Source: Campylobacteraceae bacterium
GTDB taxonomy: Bacteria; Campylobacterota; Campylobacteria; Campylobacterales; Sulfurovaceae
Direction: 5' to 3'
DNA length: 37,226 nucleotides
Assembly: GCA_027036015.1 (NCBI GenBank)
Contig: JALVTH010000034.1
Location: 1-37,226, forward strand
Position numbers and translations under genes: made by a program. How positions within the stretch are numbered: the first letter of the stretch is position 1; each line of letters begins with the position of its first letter. The notes beneath the pieces were generated by a model. That model saw nothing but the letters and a program-made list of their open reading frames with translations. It had not been told where the DNA came from and did not search any database. Positions 1-7,590 of this stretch are shown here, piece after piece.

Positions 1-309
1 ATCACCGCACTCATTTAAATGAAAAAAGAGATAAGAGTTTTGCAAATCAAACTTATTTTTATTAAAATAGAGTATATCGTTTTTTATATCAAACAAAGAC
101 TCACTCTCCTGCTTGCACTCTTTTATTCCAATAAAATGCCAAATCCCCTTTAAAATTAAAAAAATTGCAAAAACAAAAGCTGAAAATATAAATATATTAT
201 CTATTTTTTGCTTACCCGAAACTATATAAATTAATGCAAAAACTCCTATTGTTCCATAAAAAATAGATTTATATAAAAGCTCTTCACTGCTTTTTTTTGC
301 AATTATCAT
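1..309 (-). CDS. Partial membrane protein, paralogue of its upstream neighbour (cut by window edge)
   Basis: An open frame runs on the minus strand from an ATG at 309 off the left edge, with no stop in 103 codons. It begins MIIAKKSSEELLYKSIF. Two hydrophobic segments lie at about residues 14-30 and 38-56. They are followed by a soluble part containing ESLFDIKNDILYFNKNKFDL. This matches the neighbouring protein at 349-1338 in layout and in motif (there FEIKNKKVIFNNQEYLLENGYL), so the two are tandem paralogues. The gap to the upstream stop is 39 nt, consistent with the same operon. An in-frame GTG at 327 is an alternative start. Function is unknown. Confidence 0.7.
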   Translation of the reverse strand, partial: MIIAKKSSEELLYKSIFYGTIGVFALIYIVSGKQKIDNIFIFSAFVFAIFLILKGIWHFIGIKECKQESESLFDIKNDILYFNKNKFDLQNSYLFFHLNECGD

Positions 310-348
310 AACATATCCATTTAAAAGCACCTAAAGAGTGCTATTCTT

Positions 349-1338
349 CTATATTTTATCATACCCACTTCTTTCTTTTATAATATTTTGAACCTTTTTA
401 CAAATAGTTTTTTGGTAAAAAAAGTCTATTAAAGATAAATAGTAAAAAAACGCAAGAAAAAACGCCGCTATTACAGCTATAAAGCCAAATTTTTTGCTAA
501 ATCCGGCTCCAATAAGGAGCAATATCACAAATGCAAACCAAAAATTTAATTTGGGGCACGGATAATCATCTTTTGAGATTTTTCCTTGCAAATTAAAAAA
601 GTGCTTTGCATAAAGCGCTTTTGCGTGGTCATTTTGATTGCTTAATCTTTCTTTAATTTTAGCTTTGTTTTTTAAAATAATTTCTATATCAACATATCGC
701 TTACCATGAAATTCTGTCATTTCCGCTAAAAATTTTACAATCTCACTATAAAAAATTTCTCTTTTATTAATAATCAATCCTTTATCAAAGAGCATTATTA
801 ACTCATCTTTTTCAAGTGTTTGATTTTTTGAACTATTATCTTTTTTATCATTTACAATTGTCTTTTTATTGATTGCTGCATTCTCTTTATTTTCAACCAA
901 ACAAATATCTGTTTTTCTATACGGTTTAATAAGTTGTAAAAAGGAATGCATTTCATCTTTATTCAATACAATATCTTCAAAAATTTGTATCGTCTTTTTA
1001 TCTTTTTCTAACCATAAAGAGACTTTATAAAGCTCATCTTCTTCTTTAAACTCAACACTCAAATATCCATTCTCAAGCAAATATTCTTGATTGTTAAAAA
1101 TTACTTTTTTATTCTTTATCTCAAAAGCAGCCTCTTTTTCTTGTTTAAATTGATGAAATTTATGAATTTTTGCCACCCCAAATATAAACAATACCAACGC
1201 AAAAAACCTGCCAAGCCCCATAAGCTCTTTTGCAGATGCATCTAAAAGCCCAAGAGCAAAAAAGAGCCCAATGGCTATAACAATAAAAGCAACTCCTAAT
1301 TGTAAATATTCGCTGTTTGCTTTTGTGGTTATTTTCAT
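349..1338 (-). CDS. Membrane protein of unknown function with N- and C-terminal membrane segments
   Basis: The frame is open from 1428, but the likely start is the ATG at 1338 (MKITTKANSEYLQ). The upstream part overlaps the preceding gene, and this ATG lies 5 nt after that gene's stop. The protein is 329 aa. It has two hydrophobic helices near the N-terminus (about residues 14-36 and 45-62) and a soluble domain with an FEIKN-type motif. A Lys/Asn-rich linker follows, then a second soluble part, and two further hydrophobic stretches near the C-terminus (FWFAFVILLLIGAGF and FGFIAVIAAFFLAFFYYL). No known family is recognised. It is part of a tight minus-strand operon and is followed by a paralogue. 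Confidence 0.75.
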   Translation of the reverse strand: MKITTKANSEYLQLGVAFIVIAIGLFFALGLLDASAKELMGLGRFFALVLFIFGVAKIHKFHQFKQEKEAAFEIKNKKVIFNNQEYLLENGYLSVEFKEEDELYKVSLWLEKDKKTIQIFEDIVLNKDEMHSFLQLIKPYRKTDICLVENKENAAINKKTIVNDKKDNSSKNQTLEKDELIMLFDKGLIINKREIFYSEIVKFLAEMTEFHGKRYVDIEIILKNKAKIKERLSNQNDHAKALYAKHFFNLQGKISKDDYPCPKLNFWFAFVILLLIGAGFSKKFGFIAVIAAFFLAFFYYLSLIDFFYQKTICKKVQNIIKERSGYDKI

Positions 1339-1343
1339 TTTCT

Positions 1344-1670
1344 TTAAAAAGCGGATAAAAATTTTAATATACCCATAACATATCCAGCCCAAGCCAAGAC
1401 CACTGCAATTTTTGCAAGATTTTTCCAAATATTTTTACCTTGATACTTTTTTATTGCCCTTGCAAGAGCAATAAGTGCAAGAGGCTCATAAATATACCAG
1501 CAAATAAGGAGTAAAAAAATAGAAAATCTCTCGCCGCTTTGAGTTACAAAGAATAAAAGAATATTAAAGATAATATATGCTAAAACAAGAAAAATCCAAT
1601 ATGTTTTAGCCAATCCTAAATCGCCGTTAATAAATTTTTGAAACGCTATTTGCTCTTTATTTTCAGCCAT
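1344..1670 (-). CDS. Small three-helix membrane protein, unknown function
   Basis: This protein is 108 aa. After a short polar N-terminus (MAENKEQIAFQKFINGDLG) it has three hydrophobic stretches: TYWIFLVLAYIIFNILLFFV, FSIFLLLICWYIYEPLALIAL and LAKIAVVLAWAGYVMGIL. A GGAG ribosome-binding site lies 8 nt before the ATG. The gene starts 9 nt after the propeller-gene stop and ends 5 nt before the next start, so it is very probably cotranscribed with both. No family is recognised. An inner-membrane location is inferred from hydrophobicity alone. Confidence 0.75.
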   Translation of the reverse strand: MAENKEQIAFQKFINGDLGLAKTYWIFLVLAYIIFNILLFFVTQSGERFSIFLLLICWYIYEPLALIALARAIKKYQGKNIWKNLAKIAVVLAWAGYVMGILKFLSAF

Positions 1671-1679
1671 AAAATGCTC

Positions 1680-4655
1680 CTAAAAATTTAATTTATATTT
1701 AAAAATTTTATCATAAATAGCATAGTAAAAGATCCCATCTTTTGTGCAGTATGTTGCATTTACTCTATTATCTAACTCTAATTTGCCAATTAAGTTTAAC
1801 TTTTTATCGTAAACATAAACCTTTTTGTAAGAAGTAGCAACAATATATTTATTGGTTTCATAAAGCTTAAAAATGGTGCTTTGTGCTTTTGTTGCGAATG
1901 ATTTATAGTAGATATAATCATCTGTTTTTGAGTAGTATAAATCTTTATTTTGTTTATTAATAGCTGGAAGCTTTTTAATAAGCTTTTGTTTAAATGTTTT
2001 TAAATCGATAAGATAATTAACTTCAACCCCTTTTATATAAACTTTATCACCATCTAATTTATAAAATCTATCAAAGCCTAAATTTATCTTTTTAATAAAT
2101 TTTAAATTCTTTGAGTAGATAGAGATTGCATATTCGCCAAGTGCTACTATATACTCTTTGCCAACAAAAAGCTTTTGAAAGCTTTCAACTCTTTTTAAAA
2201 GCACTTTTAAATTTTTAGTTTTGCCAAACATTTGATACTCAAGCAATTTATCATCGGAAATGAAAGCCAATACTGAACCCATAAACTCATCTTTTAACTC
2301 GGCAATTCCGGCTAAAATATCGATATTATACTTTTTATCTAAAAAACTACTTGCTTTAACCTCATCGCCTTCGCATTTTAATATATCGTTATTGTAACTA
2401 ACCCCATAAAAACTCTTTTTGCCGTTAAAAAAGTAAAAATTGCTCTTGCTATGGAATAAAAATTTCTTTTTTAAATTTTTATCTAAAGTGTAGTAACTAT
2501 TTTTAATTTTTACAACAATACGATTTTGCAGTGTTTTAATAAAGGCTTTATCTATTTGTATCGATATTGTTTTATTGCTTTTAAAGCTATGTTTAAATAG
2601 AGTTTTGCCTTTTTGCACATAAAAACTATCATCTATAAATGTCCAAAAAAAGTGTTTCTTTGTCTTATAGTCATATTTTATCTCTTTTATGGGATTTAAA
2701 TTGCTATCAAAAAGATAATAGGTATTTTTGTATCTTGATACAATAAAATTTTTGTATCTATCTAAATGATAACTTTTGGCATAATCGCCATAATAGTAAG
2801 GCTTTAAATCGCTTTTTGAAATAAAGCTAAAATCTTTATCATACTTATAAATATTTCCGGTAGTGAGTAAAACATAAATAAAGCCATCTTTTTCTAAAAC
2901 ATCGCCAACACTCCAAGTAACGGGCAGTTTTGGAATTTTTATTAATTTTTTTGTTTTTTTATTCCACGCATAATAGGTATCGTTTCCTAAGATGATATAA
3001 TTTGAGGTGTTAAAAAGAAAACTCATTTTATTATCAAATTCAATTGGCAAATTAGAGCTTAAATTGATAGTTTTAACCTTTTTTTCTAAAGGTTTTTGGG
3101 CAGAAATTATCTTTTCTATCGCCTCTTTGTTTGCTTTGCACTTGGTTTTTACTAAATTTAATTTTGTTGGCTTTAGACAGACAACATTATCCAAATCATC
3201 GGTATAAAAATACTCCCCGCTTCGCACTAAAAAGCTTTTATCTCCAAAAAGGGTTACTGTTAAATAGGGTTTTATTTTGCTTTGGAGCTTCTTTAAACTA
3301 TAAAGCCTAATATCGCCCTCTTCATCTAAAACAAAGAGTGTATCATCATATAGACTCATATCCTTTATATGGTCTGTAATATCATCTAAAGATGCCGCTA
3401 AGCTTTTGCTCTTTATATCATAAATATAAACTTTGCCATAATCTCCGCCGCTAATAATATAGTGTTTATACCAAAGCACAACGCGGTGTCTGTAACCGCT
3501 TGAATTGTCTCGAACAAATCTTGCAACCTCTTTTTTATCTTTTTTCTCATAAATAATTAGTGTATCTGTTCCTTTTCCAAAATAACTATATAAATTTCCA
3601 TCTATTGTGTGATAATTTAGTTTAAATAGTGCATCATCTCCTAAGATTAAATTGTCATAAATACTTTGGTAATTTAAATAAAAATATTTACCAGCAGCCC
3701 CTAAAGAGTAAGGATGTATAATATTTGTCTTACTCTTTATTTCAAGCTTGGAGAGTTTATATTTTTTTAAAATATTTCTATCTCCTACATAAAAATTATC
3801 CCCGTCAATTGCAACTGCCTTAACAAAATCTAAACCTTTTTTAAAAAGCAGCTTATCATTTTTTAAAACAGCAAAACCGCCGCTTCCTCCGGCAACTGCA
3901 AGAAAAGATTCAGAAGCTTTTAACTTCAAAATATCAAAATTGCTGCCTAAAAATATCTTATTTAAACTTTTTAAATTTTTATCAAAAATATAAATATATC
4001 CATCATATCCGCCTACATATAGTTTATTGTTTACAAAGATAATCGATTGCAGCCTTGTTTGCAGCTGCTTTGTTTTAAGAATCTTTTTTGCTTTAATATC
4101 ATAAACAATAATATAGCCATCCCAATTTACAAAAGCAACTGTTTGATTATCTAAAAAAGTAATATCATAAAATGTATGTGAATATTTGCTCTCATACTTA
4201 TAAAAACTCTCATCAAATAAAAAGTTTAAATTGTTATCATAAAAGTAAATGCTGCTACCAGAAATAATAGCTAAAATCTTTTTATTTGGGCTAAATTTTA
4301 ATTTATTAATTGCATTAAAATCCTTCTTTAACTCTTTAATAACCTTTAAACTCTTTTTATCATGCACAAAAACTAAATTTTCAAGCCCGGTAATTCCGGC
4401 AGTTAAAATATAATTTTGATTACTCTCTATTGTATATAAATTCCCAAAACTCCCGCTCTTTTTTTCATAAATGCTATCAAGCAAATTTAAATTTTTATCC
4501 CATACTTTTAAGGTATTATCATTTGAAACAGAATAAACTTTATTGTCTATAATTTGAATATCGTTAATTATTCCTCTATGAGAAATTGATTTTGGCTCAA
4601 CAATAAGCGCATTTAACATTAACGAAAATAGAAAAAAAAGAAAAAGTTTTTTCAA
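1680..4655 (-). CDS. Large exported beta-propeller (WD40-like) repeat protein
   Basis: This protein is 991 aa. It starts with a clear signal peptide (MKKLFLFFLFSLMLNA), so it is probably periplasmic or exported. The rest is a long series of short repeats ending in a [YF]-x-[YF]-D-[KNS]-[NK]-L motif, for example VWDKNLNLLDSI, YFYDNNLNFLF, YIFDKNLKSLNKI, YLFDSNLNPIKEI, YTLDKNLKKKFLF, SIYSKNLKFIKKI and YVYDKKLNLIGKL. Such repeats are typical of WD40/PQQ-like propeller blades, and the length suggests two or more propellers. No catalytic residues are recognised and no C-terminal anchor is seen. It starts 1 nt after the stop of the metallo-beta-lactamase-fold gene and is followed by three small membrane-protein genes. 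A scaffold or ligand-binding role with those proteins is an inference. Confidence 0.8.
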   Translation of the reverse strand: MKKLFLFFLFSLMLNALIVEPKSISHRGIINDIQIIDNKVYSVSNDNTLKVWDKNLNLLDSIYEKKSGSFGNLYTIESNQNYILTAGITGLENLVFVHDKKSLKVIKELKKDFNAINKLKFSPNKKILAIISGSSIYFYDNNLNFLFDESFYKYESKYSHTFYDITFLDNQTVAFVNWDGYIIVYDIKAKKILKTKQLQTRLQSIIFVNNKLYVGGYDGYIYIFDKNLKSLNKIFLGSNFDILKLKASESFLAVAGGSGGFAVLKNDKLLFKKGLDFVKAVAIDGDNFYVGDRNILKKYKLSKLEIKSKTNIIHPYSLGAAGKYFYLNYQSIYDNLILGDDALFKLNYHTIDGNLYSYFGKGTDTLIIYEKKDKKEVARFVRDNSSGYRHRVVLWYKHYIISGGDYGKVYIYDIKSKSLAASLDDITDHIKDMSLYDDTLFVLDEEGDIRLYSLKKLQSKIKPYLTVTLFGDKSFLVRSGEYFYTDDLDNVVCLKPTKLNLVKTKCKANKEAIEKIISAQKPLEKKVKTINLSSNLPIEFDNKMSFLFNTSNYIILGNDTYYAWNKKTKKLIKIPKLPVTWSVGDVLEKDGFIYVLLTTGNIYKYDKDFSFISKSDLKPYYYGDYAKSYHLDRYKNFIVSRYKNTYYLFDSNLNPIKEIKYDYKTKKHFFWTFIDDSFYVQKGKTLFKHSFKSNKTISIQIDKAFIKTLQNRIVVKIKNSYYTLDKNLKKKFLFHSKSNFYFFNGKKSFYGVSYNNDILKCEGDEVKASSFLDKKYNIDILAGIAELKDEFMGSVLAFISDDKLLEYQMFGKTKNLKVLLKRVESFQKLFVGKEYIVALGEYAISIYSKNLKFIKKINLGFDRFYKLDGDKVYIKGVEVNYLIDLKTFKQKLIKKLPAINKQNKDLYYSKTDDYIYYKSFATKAQSTIFKLYETNKYIVATSYKKVYVYDKKLNLIGKLELDNRVNATYCTKDGIFYYAIYDKIFKYKLNF

Positions 4656-4656
4656 C

Positions 4657-5570
4657 TTATTCCCATTCTAATTGATTATAATAGTTTGTGGCATTATGAA
4701 TATTAAGCTCTTTTGCATGTTTTAAATTGTTAAATTTTTCTAAATGCAAATGTTTTGGTAAATCGGCTAAATCTACATCATTATCATAAACTTTTTTAAC
4801 TTGGCTTTGCAGCGCTTGTAAATACTCTTTTGTCGTTTTATAAGCATCAGCTCCCATAACTACACCATGACCTCCAAGAATAATTTTAGGTTTTAGCTTT
4901 TGAATTTTTTTATAGCTTCAAGCCATCTTTTCATATTGCTATTTTTAGTATAATTTAGGGCGCGATTATTAAAAATAATATTGCCTGCAAACAAAAAGCC
5001 GCTATCTGGAACCCAAACAACAATATCAGATTTTTCTTCGCTAACAGGACTTAATTTTAAAAGTTTTACTACTCTTTTTGTTCCATTAATCTCATATGCT
5101 TTATCAAAAAGTATATTTGGAGTAACAACTTTTATTCCATTAAATTCAGCTTTACTTAAGATGTGTTTCATTCTTTCAAATTTTTGGGGATTGTTTTTAA
5201 TATCTTCTACTATGTTTTTGTGTGCAATGATAGGTATTTTTTTGCTTGCATAGTAGCTTGCCCCATATAATCTATCATCATGATAATTTGTGATCACAAC
5301 TGCTTTTATTTTTTTACCACTTAATTTTTGCGCTTTCTTTGCAAACTCTTTTGCAAATAAAAAGGTAGAACCAGGATCAACAACAACTAAACCATCACCC
5401 ACATCTATAAAACAGCTATTACTTACAAAACCTTTATTCTCTTTAGTTGGAGGATTAAAATCTCCAATGACACACTCAATTCTTTTAGCAACTTTTTGAA
5501 ATTTCAAAGGATAAATATTGGCTTTTAAACAGGCAAAAAGAGTTAAAACAAGTAAGATGAATTTTTTCAT
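4657..5570 (-). pseudogene. Metallo-beta-lactamase-fold protein, broken by a one-base frameshift
   Basis: The frame from ATG 5570 encodes 225 aa with a signal peptide (MKKFILLVLTLFACLKA) and a metallo-beta-lactamase-like fold: VVVDPGS near residue 65, TNYHDDRLYG near residues 94-103, VWVPDSGFLFAGN. It stops at 4893. Adding one A to the A7 run (T7 on the plus strand, 4905-4911) restores a frame reading IKKIQKLKPKIILGGHGVVM and continuing to a stop at 4657. This gives about 304 aa and includes the expected late GGHG motif. The usual HxHxDH metal motif is N-Y-H-D-D-R, so metal binding looks degenerate. The gene heads the propeller operon. The break could be a real inactivation, phase variation in the A-run, or a sequencing error. 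Confidence 0.75.
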
Positions 5571-5591
5571 TTTGATTTCCTTTCATTTATT

Positions 5592-5597
5592 ATTATA
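5592..5597 (-). promoter_or_regulatory. -10 box of the metallo-beta-lactamase/propeller operon
   Basis: The minus strand reads TATAAT about 22 nt before the ATG at 5570, followed by an AGGAAA ribosome-binding site. This suggests the operon has its own start, separate from the ATPase pair upstream. Confidence 0.5.
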
Positions 5598-5665
5598 CTT
5601 ATACCAAATTGATGTGAATATTTAAGAGTCTTAGTATGTTTTTTATCTTTTATCTTTCTTTTTCC

Positions 5666-6094
5666 TTAACATATAACTTCCGTAGTAGTATCTCTACTGG
5701 AAATTAAAGTAAACTTTCTTATTTTTGTATTAATTAGCTTTTTTTTTAAATTGACATCTTCAACTTTTTTATATTGCAAAGAAACCCTCTTGACTTTGCC
5801 TAATAATCCTAACTCTTCAACAATTTTGATGCAGTTGTTTAATTGTTCAATTTTATCTTTATATTCAGAGTATGTTAATTTACCGCACAATATTTCATGG
5901 ATAATAATTTTTCCATCTTTGCAAATAATGATACAGTCACAAATTTTAAACTTTAAAGGAAAGAGCCTGTTTTTTAGAGCCTCGTCTATAATCCCGGCAT
6001 CAGGTTTAAATATTATATCAATATTTTTTTGATTGACTTTGCAGCTTTGCTCTTTGCAATTCTTTTTTTTATAAAAAACTTTAGAAAACGGCAT
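5666..6094 (-). CDS. Small Cys-rich partner protein of the ATPase (possible degenerate nuclease fold)
   Basis: This protein is 142 aa and starts 2 nt after the ATPase stop, so it is translationally linked to it. Eight cysteines are present (C13, C18, C52, C54, C58, C70, C88, C142). The central part, CDCIIICKDGKIIIHEILCGK, is followed by an amphipathic stretch (YKDKIEQLNNCIKIVEELG). This pattern, an acidic residue, two strands, E-x-x-x-G-K and then a QL helix, recalls PD-(D/E)xK-like small proteins next to OLD-type ATPases. However, the E-x-K triad is not intact (E67-I-L). That fold assignment is inference. A role as effector or cofactor of the ATPase is the likeliest reading. Confidence 0.75.
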   Translation of the reverse strand: MPFSKVFYKKKNCKEQSCKVNQKNIDIIFKPDAGIIDEALKNRLFPLKFKICDCIIICKDGKIIIHEILCGKLTYSEYKDKIEQLNNCIKIVEELGLLGKVKRVSLQYKKVEDVNLKKKLINTKIRKFTLISSRDTTTEVIC

Positions 6095-6096
6095 AA

Positions 6097-7488
6097 CTAA
6101 TTGCTCTTTAAATCAATATATTTATTTATCTCTTCGGTTCTATCTAATAATTCATCTAAAACATCATCAAAATTATCATTAAAAATACCATATTTGTCTA
6201 TCCCTAACTCTTTAACCTCAACACTATCATCTGTGTCTTTAAACAGATATGCAGAAACTCTTTCTTTATTTATTATAATATCTTTATTTAAACCATAAGC
6301 ATTAAGGTAGTTTTCTACCCCTTTACTATCGGCTTCTGCCAACTTAATACAGTTGCTTATTTCATTTAAAATATAATCGCTGTGAGTGGTAATTAAAACT
6401 TTTGCTCCTGCATTTACAAGCATTATTAATAATCGAGCCATCTCAATTTGAGCCTGCGGATGAAGATGTGCTTCTGGTTCTTCTATAACTAAAAGTTTAT
6501 CTTTTAATGTAGAAAAGTGTTTTAAAAATATAATTAACGGCAACACTTCTACTGCTGCAGAAGAACTTAAATGCAAATCCAGCTTTTTACTATTTGCTTC
6601 TAAAAAAATTTTAGTGTAATTATGAGAAGATTTCTCTTCTAAAATTTTACCTTTTATTACTCTTTTTTCTATAAATTCAAGTAATTGATTAATAGTTTTA
6701 CTTTTTTTGCTATTATTCTCAAATAAATCTTCAAAATTATCATAAAAATTACCTGATTTTATGCTTGAAAAGTTAGAAATAAAATCTATTGTAGGTTCGG
6801 TTAATTTAGTAGCTGTCGGCTGACCTCCAAATCTATCTCTTAAAACACCTGATACAATTTCATCAAACGCAAGCACAAAGCCTGTTCTTGATGCCGGAAA
6901 GTAATACTCTTTATTATTTATTTTTAATTGCTCATATGAGTTATAAACTTGTATAAAAATCTCTTTAAGAAATAATAAATTATCTTGCTCTTTCTTATTG
7001 TTTGTTATTGAAATAGTATTTATTTTGGGGGTAAAGTTAATATCTATGAACTCTAAAATAGTATTCTTCTCAGAATTGAAACTGTTATTTATCTGTTTTA
7101 AAATATATTCAAGAATATATTTATTTATAGAATTGACTATTTTTTTTAATTCACTATTATCTATTGTTAATGTAACCATTCTTATAATTTGTTCTTTGCT
7201 TATTAAACTTGAATTCTTTATTTCTTTTAATTTCTCATTTTTAGTAGCTTTTTCTAATATCTTAATTAAATCTTTTCCTTTTTTTTTATAAAAATTCGTA
7301 AACAAATTTGTTGGCTTTTCATTAAAAAAATCAAATTTTTCTTCTTGAGGCAATAATTTATTCAACATATAAACAGTGTGAGCAGCATAAGTTTTATTTG
7401 TGCTGTTTTTCCCAACAAATATTGTTAAATCTTTAATATCAAATTCAGCCTTTTTGATTTTAGCTAAATTTTTTACTTTGAATTTCAA
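6097..7488 (-). CDS. OLD/AAA_15-like ATPase with altered Walker A
   Basis: This protein is 463 aa when started at the TTG at 7488, which has AAAGGA 5 nt upstream and gives MKFKVKNLAKIKKAEFD, the normal beginning of this family. An ATG at 7608 would add 40 implausible residues overlapping the rimO leader. Seen in order are Walker A (FVGKNSTNKTYAA), PASRTGF, an ABC-type signature (LSSSAAVEVLPL), Walker B with two Glu (LLVIEEPEAHLHPQAQ) and an H-loop (LITTHSDYILNEI). The Gly normally before the Walker A Lys is Asn (GxxxxNKT), which may weaken nucleotide binding. Such SMC/ABC-like ATPases occur in phage-defence and overcoming-lysogenisation systems. It is divergent from rimO, with an accessory look and very AT-rich codons. 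Confidence 0.85.
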   Translation of the reverse strand: MKFKVKNLAKIKKAEFDIKDLTIFVGKNSTNKTYAAHTVYMLNKLLPQEEKFDFFNEKPTNLFTNFYKKKGKDLIKILEKATKNEKLKEIKNSSLISKEQIIRMVTLTIDNSELKKIVNSINKYILEYILKQINNSFNSEKNTILEFIDINFTPKINTISITNNKKEQDNLLFLKEIFIQVYNSYEQLKINNKEYYFPASRTGFVLAFDEIVSGVLRDRFGGQPTATKLTEPTIDFISNFSSIKSGNFYDNFEDLFENNSKKSKTINQLLEFIEKRVIKGKILEEKSSHNYTKIFLEANSKKLDLHLSSSAAVEVLPLIIFLKHFSTLKDKLLVIEEPEAHLHPQAQIEMARLLIMLVNAGAKVLITTHSDYILNEISNCIKLAEADSKGVENYLNAYGLNKDIIINKERVSAYLFKDTDDSVEVKELGIDKYGIFNDNFDDVLDELLDRTEEINKYIDLKSN

Positions 7489-7563
7489 GATATTCCTTTT
7501 GTTAAACTGTTTTTTTATAAATTCTACTGAATTATTCTTAAAAATAATGAAGCAACACTTTGC

Positions 7564-7569
7564 TATAAT
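7564..7569 (+). promoter_or_regulatory. -10 box of rimO-tilS
   Basis: TATAAT preceded by TGC lies 21 nt before the rimO ATG. AAAGG at 7581-7585 is the ribosome-binding site. The predicted leader is only about 15 nt. No good -35 is seen, as is usual for Campylobacterota vegetative promoters. Confidence 0.6.
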
Positions 7570-7590
7570 GCCTAAAAAAGAAAGGCTCTT

